Assembly: GCF_006539825.1 (NCBI RefSeq)
Contig: NZ_BJNT01000017.1
Coordinates: forward strand, 1-64,000
DNA: 64,000 nucleotides
DNA from: Corynebacterium variabile
GTDB taxonomy: Bacteria; Actinomycetota; Actinomycetes; Mycobacteriales; Mycobacteriaceae
Direction: 5' to 3'
Position numbers and translations under genes: made by a program. Positions 49,825-58,435 of this stretch are shown piece by piece. Numbering within the stretch: position 1 is the stretch's first letter; each line of letters starts with the position of its first letter. Under the pieces are notes generated by a model. The model searched no databases and was not told the DNA's origin. It worked only from the letters and a program-made list of their open reading frames with translations.

Positions 49825-50269
49825 GGTGACTTCTGTCGCATCCGGTGAACAACCGGGGACGATGACGGTCAACGTCCCGCTGAAGACGCAGCTCTTCCGC
49901 TTCATCTGTACCGGTGTCGTCGGTTTGGTTCCCGACTTCGGGTCGACCTACCTGCTGTCACTGGTGGGACTGTCGCATGCCGGATCGAAGACCGTCGGCT
50001 TCATCCTGGGGACGCTGACCGCCTACTTCATCAACCGCCGGTGGACCTTCCAGGCTGCCCCGTCCCGGAAGCGTTTCGTGGCGACGATGTGCTCCTACCT
50101 GCTGACCTATCTGGTGCAGCTGGGGCTGTTCCTGGTCTGCATCCACTGGCTGGAGGACCACGGGTTCTCCGACTTCTGGACGCAGGCGACCAGTTTCGTC
50201 ATCGCGCAGGGGACGGCGACGGTGCTGAACTTCATCATCCAGCGCTGGGTGATCTTCCGGGTGATCTAG
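49814..50269 (+). CDS. GtrA-family membrane protein 2
   Basis: A 151-aa GtrA-type protein with four TM helices: LFRFICTGVVGLVPDFGSTY, KTVGFILGTLTAYFINRRWT, MCSYLLTYLVQLGLFLVCIH and VIAQGTATVLNFIIQRWVIF. The YFINRRWTF and NFIIQRWVIF pair is the family hallmark. It starts 11 bp inside the preceding gtrA, so the two are coupled and may form a complex. A hairpin follows before the convergent glfT1. The role is presumed to be in lipid-linked sugar handling for the envelope. Confidence 0.85.
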   Translation: MSAEVTSVASGEQPGTMTVNVPLKTQLFRFICTGVVGLVPDFGSTYLLSLVGLSHAGSKTVGFILGTLTAYFINRRWTFQAAPSRKRFVATMCSYLLTYLVQLGLFLVCIHWLEDHGFSDFWTQATSFVIAQGTATVLNFIIQRWVIFRVI

Positions 50270-50335
50270 GGGCGGGCCCGGCCTGCCGCCCTGACTGCCC
50301 CGACTGCCGGGGCCTCCGCGTCCCTGTCCCGAAGC

Positions 50336-50388
50336 TCCCACCATCTGAGGTACGCCCCGGGGTTCCGGACGTTCCTCAAATGGTGGGA
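50336..50388. terminator. Inverted repeat between convergent gtrA and glfT1
   Basis: TCCCACCATCTGAGGTACG (50336-50354) pairs with 50370-50388 with two mismatches across a 15-nt loop. No T-run is present, but the placement between two gene ends supports a bidirectional terminator. Confidence 0.6.
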
Positions 50389-50416
50389 ATTCCTGGCGGG
50401 GAGGGGGAGGACGCCG

Positions 50417-51364
50417 CTACGGCCGGTAGAACTTCTCCTGCTGACCCTTGCGCAGCAGACGCAGCCACTCCCTGAACCCCTTGATGTCGCGCTGCTGGAC
50501 CAGGAAGTACCAGCCGAAGCGGGCGTACTCCTGGGGCAGCAGTCGACGCATTCCCGGCTGGTTCATGAGGAAACCCCGGTTGCGGTAGGTGAAGTAGCGC
50601 TTGAACTCACTGTCCGGGTACTGGGTGTGCATCTTCCCGCCGAGGATCGGGCGGAACTCGTCGGAGCCGTCCGGGTGCAGGTAGGAGGTGGTCAGGCAGG
50701 TGCCGAAGGGCAGGCCGGACCGGACGATGCGGCGGTGGTACTCCACCTCGTCACCGCGGATGAACAGGCGGTAGTCCGGCACACCGATGACCTCCATCGC
50801 CTTTGCACTGATCAGCGCGCCGTTGAACAGGCTGGCGATGCCGGGGAGGAAGTCGCCCTGCAGTTCCGAGAGATAGCGGCGCCACACCACACCCTGGCGC
50901 AGCGGGAAGGCGAGTCGGGCCGGCTCGTCGATGTTGCAGACCACCGGGGAGACCTCGGCAAGGCCGTTCTTCTCCGCGACGCCGTAGAGGGTCTCCAGCA
51001 CGTTCTCGTCGGCGGGGCGTCCATCGTCGTCGGCGCACCACACGGCGTCCATCCCCAGGGACAGCGCGGTGAGGAAGCCGAGGGCGAAGCCGCCGGCGCC
51101 GCCGAGGTTGGTCTTCGAGGGGACGTAGACCGCGCGGTCGCCGGCGGTCACCTCGACGAGGGTGCGCACGGCGTCATCTGCGCCGTTGTCCACCACAATC
51201 ACCTTGTCCACCGGGTGCGTCTGGGAGCAGACGATGCCGAGGGACCCCTTCAGCAGCTCGACCCGGTTGTGGGTGACGATGACCGCGGCGGTGGTGCCGG
51301 TGCGGTCCAGGAGGGCTGCGTTGGCCGAAGAGGACGAAGGAGACTCGGTGCTGGCGTCTGACAT
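50417..51364 (-). CDS. glfT1: Galactofuranosyltransferase GlfT1-like, family 2 fold
   Basis: A 315-aa glycosyltransferase. The nucleotide-binding start is AAVIVTHNRVELLKGSLGIV, then VIVVDNGADD, NLGGAGGFALGF and the metal-binding DDD (residues 112-114, WCADDDGRP). GDEVEYHRRIVRSGLPFGTC supplies the catalytic-base region. These features match the rhamnosyl galactofuranosyltransferase that starts galactan on the arabinogalactan linker (Rv3782 type). It is near dprE1/dprE2 and gtrA. I chose the ATG at 51364 because it directly precedes the family-like region; ATGs at 51370 and 51373 are alternatives. Confidence 0.85.
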   Translation of the reverse strand: MSDASTESPSSSSANAALLDRTGTTAAVIVTHNRVELLKGSLGIVCSQTHPVDKVIVVDNGADDAVRTLVEVTAGDRAVYVPSKTNLGGAGGFALGFLTALSLGMDAVWCADDDGRPADENVLETLYGVAEKNGLAEVSPVVCNIDEPARLAFPLRQGVVWRRYLSELQGDFLPGIASLFNGALISAKAMEVIGVPDYRLFIRGDEVEYHRRIVRSGLPFGTCLTTSYLHPDGSDEFRPILGGKMHTQYPDSEFKRYFTYRNRGFLMNQPGMRRLLPQEYARFGWYFLVQQRDIKGFREWLRLLRKGQQEKFYRP

Positions 51365-51492
51365 GGACATCATTGTGCCACGGAGGATACTCGTGGACTG
51401 CACCGCAGGCTCCGTTGTCGGCCCTGTCCTGCCTGATAGAATCCCTTTCCGCTGCTCTTGCCGAGCGAACCCCCGACCGAGGAGAACCTCAG

Positions 51493-52380
51493 ATGACCAC
51501 AGACCTCGCCGCCCTTGATGTCCTGAAGAATCTCGAGTGGACACTCACCGAGGTACAGGGCCGGGCCGGGGACCTGGGTAGGGCGGGGACCGCCCGGACC
51601 GTCCTCCATCTCACCGGGGATCTGGGGCAGGTCATGGAGGGGATCTCCGGGCTGGACCGCACCGGGACAGATCTAGGGGCGCTCCGTGTGCTGGCACAGG
51701 CGCGGGCCGTGGCCGCCGCGACGACCGGGGATTCCGCGGAGCAGTACACCGCCGCCCATCTGGCAGCGACCCTTGCTCTGGCCACCGGTGATCCGGCGTC
51801 CCTGGTTGTCGCCCGGACGTCGATGCAGCAGGCCCGGGACCTCCTGGCGGACGAGGATGCCAGCACTGATGCCGGCACCGGCACCGACCCCCGGGCAGGT
51901 CAGGAGCATGCCGTCCTGGATTCTCCGACGGCCACCGGTGAGGAGAAGCAGGAGGCGGCCCAGCGCCTGGTGGAACTCGCGGATGAGGCTGATGATCTGC
52001 GGGCGATGGCGGAGAGCCTGCTGACCCTCGGTGACCTGCTCCGGAGTGACCAGCAGATGTCGGAGATGTACGACACCTATCAGAGCGCCCTGGAGGCTGC
52101 GGTCTCCGCCGACGCGACCGATCTACGGATCCGGGCCACCGTCAGTCTCGCGTCCGCGCAGTATCTTGCGGGTGACAAGAAGACCTCGACCCAGCTGCTG
52201 CTGGACCTGGACACGGAGATCGCGGAGTCCGGGCTTACCACCCCGGCGGAGAAGGACGCCATGGCGGCTGCGCTGACCGCGTTGGCTGTCCTGTTCGGTG
52301 AGGCGGGGGACGCTGACGGACAGGGCCAGTTCGCGGCCCGTGCCGACGCACTACGCGCCAAGACCCACCGGAGTCAGTGA
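51493..52380 (+). CDS. Helical-repeat (TPR-like) protein beside the GTPase operon
   Basis: A 295-aa almost wholly helical, acidic protein with no TM or signal. Degenerate TPR-like units are visible, for example AAQRLVELADEADDLRAMAE, SLLTLGDLLRSDQQMSEMYD and ATVSLASAQYLAGDKKTSTQ. Such proteins usually act as scaffolds. GAGGAG lies 9 nt before the ATG. It is divergent from glfT1, and its last codons overlap the 3' end of the GTPase gene on the other strand by 7 bp. That overlap, with the convergent layout, suggests long-standing neighbourhood with the operon to its right. Confidence 0.7.
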   Translation: MTTDLAALDVLKNLEWTLTEVQGRAGDLGRAGTARTVLHLTGDLGQVMEGISGLDRTGTDLGALRVLAQARAVAAATTGDSAEQYTAAHLAATLALATGDPASLVVARTSMQQARDLLADEDASTDAGTGTDPRAGQEHAVLDSPTATGEEKQEAAQRLVELADEADDLRAMAESLLTLGDLLRSDQQMSEMYDTYQSALEAAVSADATDLRIRATVSLASAQYLAGDKKTSTQLLLDLDTEIAESGLTTPAEKDAMAAALTALAVLFGEAGDADGQGQFAARADALRAKTHRSQ

Positions 52381-53450
52381 CCCGCGGTCTCGAAGACGTT
52401 CCACCGGGACAGGATCGACCGGACCGGATCCAGGATCCGGTACGGGGCGATGCCGTGGCGGGACAGCTGTTCGCCGCGGGGTGATTCGCCGAGCGCGGAG
52501 ACCGCGAAGTACTGCCACCGCTCCGGGTTGAGCGCGGGGGGCTCCGCTTCACCCGGTGCCCAGACGTAGTCCCGGTTGATGAGGTTGACCAGCCTGTCCG
52601 CCTCCATGTACCGCAGTAGGGACTCGATCTCCAGGTGCAGGAGCCACTGGTCGGCCGGGTCGAAGGACCAGCCGGAATCGCGACGGAACGCAGCACCGCT
52701 GTTGCCCATGATCTGGGACCACGGACCGTCCGCCGTCTCCGAGAGACGTTGGAGGGTGTCGAACTTCGAGACGGTCACCGCGAGCTTCGGGCGGGTCTCG
52801 CCCAGCAGCCCGAAGATATTGCGCAGGACATCCTCCGGATCACCGCCGGACATCGCCTGCGGCGGGATGAGTCCGCGCAGACGCGTCCGGATCTGCGGGA
52901 CGCGCAGCGGATCGAAGAGGAAGACCACCAGGTCCGCGTAGCGGAAGAACTCGAGTTCCGTCGGGTCTGTTGGAAGGTTCTCCAGGTCTTCTCCGGCGAC
53001 ATCGCGGAAGACGAGGTGGTGTTTCCTGGTGACCCCGTCCGGTCCGGTCCACCGGCCGAGGGAGAAGATCAGCGGGTCGCGTTGGTAGGCGTCCGCGGTG
53101 GAGGCTGGCGGGGTGGCCGGCATGTGCTTCATCTCCCGGTACAGCGGCGTCTCGTAGAAGGACCGGTAGCGCTCCTGGGTGGAGATGTCGGCGGCGTCGA
53201 CGACGCGGTTGAACCGGGCGGCCAACTGTTCCAGCTGCTTGACCATGACCGCGGTGTAGAGGCTCTTGCCGCTGGCCCGGGCACCGGCCATCGCCACGCA
53301 GTGAACGTGGGAGTCCGACCAGCCCGCGGGCAGCGGGCGTCCGTCGGCGGAGGTCGTCGCCCCGGCCGGGAGTTCCCGGAAAGTGTACGGGTCCCGTACC
53401 GCCAGGGCAGTGGGCACCGTCGCGGGGGTGGTGTCTGTCGGATCGGTCAT
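52374..53450 (-). CDS. P-loop GTPase of the GAP1-linked (DO-GTPase-like) type
   Basis: A 358-aa soluble GTPase. G1/Walker A is GARASGKS (56-63), G3 is DVAGED (150-155), G4 is SKFD (228-231) and a G5-like SALGES is near the C-terminus. The insert RFNRVVDAADISTQERYRSF and the strand LVVFLFDPLRVPQIRTRL are seen in large TRAFAC-type GTPases that travel with GTPase-associated protein 1 genes. G4 reads SKFD instead of NKxD/TKxD, so guanine specificity is likely but not certain. It is the last gene of a minus-strand operon and overlaps the previous gene by 4 bp. It probably drives the complex encoded there. Confidence 0.8.
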   Translation of the reverse strand: MTDPTDTTPATVPTALAVRDPYTFRELPAGATTSADGRPLPAGWSDSHVHCVAMAGARASGKSLYTAVMVKQLEQLAARFNRVVDAADISTQERYRSFYETPLYREMKHMPATPPASTADAYQRDPLIFSLGRWTGPDGVTRKHHLVFRDVAGEDLENLPTDPTELEFFRYADLVVFLFDPLRVPQIRTRLRGLIPPQAMSGGDPEDVLRNIFGLLGETRPKLAVTVSKFDTLQRLSETADGPWSQIMGNSGAAFRRDSGWSFDPADQWLLHLEIESLLRYMEADRLVNLINRDYVWAPGEAEPPALNPERWQYFAVSALGESPRGEQLSRHGIAPYRILDPVRSILSRWNVFETAGH

Positions 53451-54451
53451 CGTGCATCCTCCGTGGTCCGTACGGTCCGTGTGGCGGGGCTCCCCACCGG
53501 GGCGCTGAGCACCGCGGCGACTGCGCCGGCTCCGGCGGCGAAACCGGTGGACTCGCCCTCCACCACCGCGGCGGCGGTACCGGCGGTCACCGGTATAACG
53601 GCGGTGGTCGCGGCCCGGTCGGGGGACGCCGCGTAGAGCTGTTCCTCGTCGGTTCCACCTGGTCCGGGGACGAGGATGACCGAGCGCGACCCGCCCGGTA
53701 CCATCCCGCTCACCGGGGTGGCGGTGAGGTACACGGTGATCTCGTCGGCGGCCTCGCTGACTGGCAGGGAGGACGCCCCGACGCGGGTGCGGTCCTCTTC
53801 GACGGCCGTGGTGACCAGGGGGAGCAGAGATCCCACCGGGCGGGGTCCCGGCGTCCCGGTGGCCGAGGAGAAGTCGACGGCGCCGATGCCGAGGACGGAG
53901 GCGATGCCCTCGGCGACGGTGACCGCCGCGGTGAGCGTCGCGGTGTCGGCCGACCGGTGGAAGGCCGCGCCGGTGTCGGCGACGAGGCGCATCCGGCGGA
54001 TGTCCGGAGACGAGGTCATCCGGGCCCGGAGGGCGGAGGCCACCGCCATGACCGGGCGGGACACGTTGTCGGAGATGGAGGAACCGAAGGCGGTCAGTAC
54101 GTAGGTGTCGTCGGATACGGCGACGGTGCCGAGGACCTTCTCGGCGATACCGCCGATCCGGACCACCGGGAACTCCACGAGGGTCTCGTTGGCGTGGGTC
54201 ACGGTGACGCGCACCGCCTGGTCGATGCCGAAGTCCCCGCCGTCGGTGCTGCTCACCGTGAGCGTCGCGGCGGACGGGATGTCACGGACGATGACGAGGG
54301 TGTCGTAGGGGTCGGTGGTGTGGACGCCGTGTCCACCGACGGCGAGGCGCAGGTTCTTCGCGGTCCTGCCGACCGGGAAGATCTCGATCTTCAGCAGACC
54401 CCGGTCACTGAGGGCGTAGGAGTCGCCGTCGTTGAGGGTGATGGTGTGCAT
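53447..54451 (-). CDS. Operon protein with beta-rich N-terminus, TerD- or vWA-like in layout
   Basis: A 334-aa protein. Residues 1-140 are beta-rich (MHTITLNDGDSYALSDRGLL, AVRVTVTHANETLVEFPVVR). Residues 140-260 look like an alpha/beta domain with MRLVADTGAAFHRSADTATL and ADEITVYLTATPVSGMVPGG. This order could correspond to a TerD-like sandwich followed by a divergent vWA-type domain, but the MIDAS DxSxS is not intact (DTGAA), and I give this only low weight. The C-terminus is Ala/Gly/Thr-rich. I chose ATG 54451, where the recognisable fold begins. It overlaps the GTPase start by 4 bp, so it likely partners with the GTPase. Confidence 0.6.
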   Translation of the reverse strand: MHTITLNDGDSYALSDRGLLKIEIFPVGRTAKNLRLAVGGHGVHTTDPYDTLVIVRDIPSAATLTVSSTDGGDFGIDQAVRVTVTHANETLVEFPVVRIGGIAEKVLGTVAVSDDTYVLTAFGSSISDNVSRPVMAVASALRARMTSSPDIRRMRLVADTGAAFHRSADTATLTAAVTVAEGIASVLGIGAVDFSSATGTPGPRPVGSLLPLVTTAVEEDRTRVGASSLPVSEAADEITVYLTATPVSGMVPGGSRSVILVPGPGGTDEEQLYAASPDRAATTAVIPVTAGTAAAVVEGESTGFAAGAGAVAAVLSAPVGSPATRTVRTTEDAR

Positions 54452-54501
54452 GTGTTCCTTCTGTCGTGCCGGGTGGGGGTGACCGACCGTGGCCGGTGGT
54501 T

Positions 54502-56079
54502 CTACCGTCGTACTGTCGTGCCCCGGACTGGTCTGACCTGTGTCCGTCGGAGGAAGACCTTCCGGGCCATCTCCTGCACCTTCCGGTCCCGGAACAGGTG
54601 GAAATCCGGTTCCCTGTTGTCTGCGTAGCCGTGGCCGAGGGTGTAGTCCGTGGTGACCTTGACGAGTTCTGCCACGGTGTGCGGGCCGAGCACGGTCAGC
54701 GGCCATTCCTCGAAGGGGTCGGGGTCTCCTGACTGAGCCGCACCGGGGACGGCACCGTAGGAGGCCAGGGCCAGCAGCCGGACCCGGACAGTCCAACCGA
54801 GTTCGTCGGCCGGGTCGAGGAGGAGGTAGTTCCGGTGGTCGGTGAGTACCCGACGTTCCCAGTTCCGCCGGTAATCCTCGACCCTGTAGACGTCAGAGGG
54901 CAGTCTGTTGACGACGAGCTCCCAGCTGGGAAGGGTCGCTTCACGGATGAAGTCCATATCCGCGTCCGTGAGCCGGACGAGGGCGCGGTGGAGGTGCGGG
55001 TCCGGCAGCGGGTCCGGAGCGAGGGCCGGGCCGGTCGCCTGGCTGTGCCGCCCGACGGAGACGGCCTCGAAGGGGTTCGTCATGGATCCCGCTGCTGTCG
55101 GAGCTGCGGCCGGGGACGGATCAGACACCGAGAACGCCGCCGGGACCGAGGTCCGCGTCGCGGTCGGCGTCGTGATCCGCGTCGAACTCCGGGGGGCCGG
55201 CGGTGTCCCAGCCGTGAACTCGGCCTCGGACGGCAGCCGGTCGGTGGCCAGGACTGTTGTCCCGCGGAGTACCGACAGTTTCTCCCGGTCCTTCAGTGGG
55301 ACGACCACCAGGGATGCACCGCGGTCCAGGATCTCCCGAACACCTGCGGCCCGTTCATAGGTCGACCAGGTGAAGGAGCGTCTACCGGGCAGTTCCGCCG
55401 GCAGGGCCCCGGCCAGGGCCGCGACCCACAGCGGTCCCTCGACCTCGTCCGCGAGCAGGACTACCGGATGGCCGTCGGTCAGCCTGGTGACGAGTTCCGC
55501 GAGGATCTCCCGGCGGGTGCCCGGTCCCGTCGGCGGTGTCACCCGGCTGCACTCCGCCGGCAGGACGCCGGGTCCACCGGCACTGTCCGCCGGTGCACCG
55601 TCGAGAAAGGCGTCGACCACGGTACGGGTCATCGGGGAGGGAGCGACGAATCCGGCCCTGAGGTCGGGCAGGGTGGCGTCCTCCACCTTCCGCTTACCGA
55701 ACGGGGCAGGCACCGAAGGGGAGAACATGAGGTCCACGGCATCGCGGCTGCGCAGGTCCCCGGGGGAACCGACGTGGACGTAGGTGAAGACGTTGCCGGG
55801 GCGGCCGGAGGCGTCCTGACCGGCGGGGGAGGAAGCGAAGAAGACGCCGCGGGACTCCTGCGGCGCAGGAAGCCAGGCGAACCGGCGGAGGCGACGCGCG
55901 AGGTCGGACCGGTCGGGGAACGCGGACAGGGCCACCGGATCGGAGATCTGGGTGGGGATCAACGGGATGAGCTCATCGATGAGCCGCAGACCGACCTCGC
56001 CGGAGATCCGGCCCACCCCCCATCCGCCGGGATGTCCGTCGCGGGGGGCGAAGGAGGCGTAGCTGAAGGAACCGGTCAC
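54502..56079 (-). CDS. GTPase-associated protein 1 (GAP1-N2-like)
   Basis: A 525-aa protein whose first 200 residues resemble the GAP1 N-terminal domain type 2. It starts FSYASFAPRDGHPGGWGVGR and continues with LIPLIPTQISDPVALSAFPD and GNVFTYVHVG, the compact beta-rich pattern I associate with that family. The middle (200-330) includes VTRLTDGHPVVLLADEVEGPL and RRSFTWSTYERA. The C-terminal third is helical (LVRLTDADMDFIREATLPSW). GAP1 proteins occur beside GTPases in actinobacterial NTPase complexes proposed to act in biological conflict or development. It overlaps the beta-repeat gene by 4 bp. Family assignment is from memory of the pattern. Confidence 0.65.
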   Translation of the reverse strand: MTGSFSYASFAPRDGHPGGWGVGRISGEVGLRLIDELIPLIPTQISDPVALSAFPDRSDLARRLRRFAWLPAPQESRGVFFASSPAGQDASGRPGNVFTYVHVGSPGDLRSRDAVDLMFSPSVPAPFGKRKVEDATLPDLRAGFVAPSPMTRTVVDAFLDGAPADSAGGPGVLPAECSRVTPPTGPGTRREILAELVTRLTDGHPVVLLADEVEGPLWVAALAGALPAELPGRRSFTWSTYERAAGVREILDRGASLVVVPLKDREKLSVLRGTTVLATDRLPSEAEFTAGTPPAPRSSTRITTPTATRTSVPAAFSVSDPSPAAAPTAAGSMTNPFEAVSVGRHSQATGPALAPDPLPDPHLHRALVRLTDADMDFIREATLPSWELVVNRLPSDVYRVEDYRRNWERRVLTDHRNYLLLDPADELGWTVRVRLLALASYGAVPGAAQSGDPDPFEEWPLTVLGPHTVAELVKVTTDYTLGHGYADNREPDFHLFRDRKVQEMARKVFLRRTQVRPVRGTTVRR

Positions 56080-58424
56080 TGCAGGGACCTCCCTGCAGCC
56101 CGGCGGTCAGGCACCCGCAGTCGGGCGACGACCTCACTCTCGAGGATGACGGCCGGGGTACCGGTGGCCGACCAGGGCTGGCGGTTGTCGACGCCGGGCG
56201 CGGCGTCGTGGGCTGGCCCTGCGGTGTCCGGCGGTGTGGCAGGTCCGGTGCCGAAGGCGGCGGCGTCGAACCCGGAGGGGCCGGTGTACCGGTCGGCCGC
56301 GGTGCTCCCGGCGCCCTCAGCGGTCTCCGTGGCCGTGACCTGCGGGTCACGGGCGTCCGGGTCGATGAACAGACGTAGGTAGCCACCCGGGAGCAGACGG
56401 GTGTTGTCGATCTGCCAGACCGCCGGTCCTGCCTGTCCCGGACCGCGGTCCCGGGTGGGAAGCGCCCGCTGGTACAGGTCCGTGTCGTCCCGGGACCGCG
56501 TACGGGGGCTCGCGTCGGACTGTGCGCAGGGCACCGGGGATCCGTCGCCGATGTACAGCGGAAGACGGGCAGGGTTGTGGACCAGCCGGAAGTGCGGGGC
56601 GTTGGAGTCCGGGAAGTCCACCGACCAGACCGCGATCTGCGGCAGGCCGGAGTCCGGGAAGTCCAGGTCGTAGGAGTACTTCCGCAGGCCCGGATAGTCG
56701 ACGACGGTCGGGGAGTCCGACTGCTTGTCCCGGCCCGCGTAGACAGCGACCGGAGTGAGTGTGACCCGTTCGCCGGTGCTCTCCAGATGCAGCCGGATGC
56801 CGCCCTGCCGGTCATAGGCGGCACGGTCCAGTTGATGATGGCCGGCGGCGGACCGGATGTCGATGAAGTCGGCACCGTCGGGCCAGTCGAGGGTGATGAG
56901 TTCGCCGGCGACCCGCTCGATGATCCGGTACTCCGTGATCGGGCTGACCCGCTGCAGGACGGTGCTCTCCCCGACCCAGGCACGGTCACCCACGACGTTC
57001 ACCGGGGTGACGTACACCCGGTGCCAGCCGGTCGGCCACACCATCGTCCGGTCGACGTACTGACCGGGCGGGGCCGTTTCTTCGGTCATCCACTCCGTGG
57101 AACCGAGTGCGTCATCCTCGTCGAGGTACTCCCGGTCCACCTGGGCCATCGGAAGCTCCGGGTTCGGTGGCGTGGCGGTGAGGAAGATCTTCACCGACCC
57201 GGTCGGCGGGGCGAGCCACTCGATCCGGATGTGGTCTTCATGGTCGTCCTCCGTCCGGGTCACCGAGATCAGTTCCACCTGTTCGATCTCTGCGCTGACC
57301 TCCACCGACTGCACCGGCGTCGGGGCGCCGGACCGGGTCCGTCCCCGGAAGGTCACCACGGGTACCGCGGTGTAGTCGTAGGTCAGGCCACGGACCTCGA
57401 CCCGGTGGGTGAAACCGGACTGGTCGACAGTCCCGTCGACCAGCTCGTTCTTCGGGACATTGAGCTTCCCGTAGTAGCCGGCCCGGGCCTGGTAGATCTG
57501 CACCTCGTTGTGCCCGCTCCGGGCCTCCCAGGTACCGCTGACGGTTCCGCCGGACTCCGCGAGCCGGATGTTGCGCGGCGGGAAGATCGCCACGTCCTCG
57601 CCCAGGAACAGCGGGGTCATCTCGAGCAGTTCATCCACGTCGGCCCCGGTGTACGCCCACACCTGGTAGTGCCGGAACCCGGTCTTCGGCGGACGGGTGT
57701 CCCGGAATGCGGTCCCGTGGGTGACCACCAGACGACTGCCGGCACCGGGGGCCTGCACGACCTCCTCGTCCGCGACGGTGACCCGGTAGAGGGTCGTCGC
57801 GTTCGGCGCGCCGGGCAGCGGCGGCCAGGTGATGAGAACGGTCTCCGTGGGGTCTGCGTTCTCCTCGACGGGTGCGGTGTATTCGTAGGTCACCCGGGGT
57901 GCGCCGGGGGAGACGAAACCCTCCGGCATGGAGTAGTCGTAGGTCGCGTCGCTGTCGGCGAAGAGTTCGTCGAAGTAGGGGTCGTGCTCGAAGTCCTTTT
58001 CGTCGATGACGACTCGGGCGAGGTTCTCGCCCTTCTTCTTCCGGAGCAGGTTTGCCAGGGGGGACGCCGCGGGCTGCGCTGCCGGGGTGGCCAGGGTGGA
58101 CGAGGCTGCAGCCTGCCTCCGGCCCTTCCTGCCCGACTTCTTCTTCGGGGAACCGGCGGGCTTCCCGGGGCCGGGGTTCTTTCCGGCGGCAGGGGTCTCC
58201 GCCACTGCCGTGGCGGGTTCGGGGGCAGGTGCCGGTTCAGGTGCTTCACCACGGAACATGCCGGTCAGCGTGACGGCTGCGGCGTCCCGGTCCGGCTGCG
58301 CGGACGGCAGGAGACGGCGGACCTCCGATTCCGTCGGATCGGTGAGCGCGGCGATCTCCGCGAGGGTGCCCAGCGGGACCTCCGGGGTACCGGGGGCGGT
58401 GGGGTTGTTCTGAGTCCAGGTCAT
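56076..58424 (-). CDS. Large beta-repeat (fibronectin III-like) protein
   Basis: A 782-aa cytoplasmic-looking protein. Residues 1-60 form a small helical domain (LGTLAEIAALTDPTESEVRR). Residues 60-120 are a Pro/Ala/Lys-rich linker (GKPAGSPKKKSGRKGRRQAA). Then come several beta-sandwich repeats of fibronectin-III character, e.g. TVLITWPPLPGAPNATTLYR, LVVTHGTAFRDT and IRIEWLAPPTGSVKIFLTAT, ending around 640. The C-terminus is low-complexity. No signal peptide is present, which is unusual for fibronectin-III proteins and suggests an intracellular scaffold. It is followed by the GAP1-like gene (4-bp overlap) and lies 11 nt after the two-TM gene. Confidence 0.65.
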   Translation of the reverse strand: MTWTQNNPTAPGTPEVPLGTLAEIAALTDPTESEVRRLLPSAQPDRDAAAVTLTGMFRGEAPEPAPAPEPATAVAETPAAGKNPGPGKPAGSPKKKSGRKGRRQAAASSTLATPAAQPAASPLANLLRKKKGENLARVVIDEKDFEHDPYFDELFADSDATYDYSMPEGFVSPGAPRVTYEYTAPVEENADPTETVLITWPPLPGAPNATTLYRVTVADEEVVQAPGAGSRLVVTHGTAFRDTRPPKTGFRHYQVWAYTGADVDELLEMTPLFLGEDVAIFPPRNIRLAESGGTVSGTWEARSGHNEVQIYQARAGYYGKLNVPKNELVDGTVDQSGFTHRVEVRGLTYDYTAVPVVTFRGRTRSGAPTPVQSVEVSAEIEQVELISVTRTEDDHEDHIRIEWLAPPTGSVKIFLTATPPNPELPMAQVDREYLDEDDALGSTEWMTEETAPPGQYVDRTMVWPTGWHRVYVTPVNVVGDRAWVGESTVLQRVSPITEYRIIERVAGELITLDWPDGADFIDIRSAAGHHQLDRAAYDRQGGIRLHLESTGERVTLTPVAVYAGRDKQSDSPTVVDYPGLRKYSYDLDFPDSGLPQIAVWSVDFPDSNAPHFRLVHNPARLPLYIGDGSPVPCAQSDASPRTRSRDDTDLYQRALPTRDRGPGQAGPAVWQIDNTRLLPGGYLRLFIDPDARDPQVTATETAEGAGSTAADRYTGPSGFDAAAFGTGPATPPDTAGPAHDAAPGVDNRQPWSATGTPAVILESEVVARLRVPDRRAAGRSLQ

Positions 58425-58435
58425 CGTGGGTTCTC

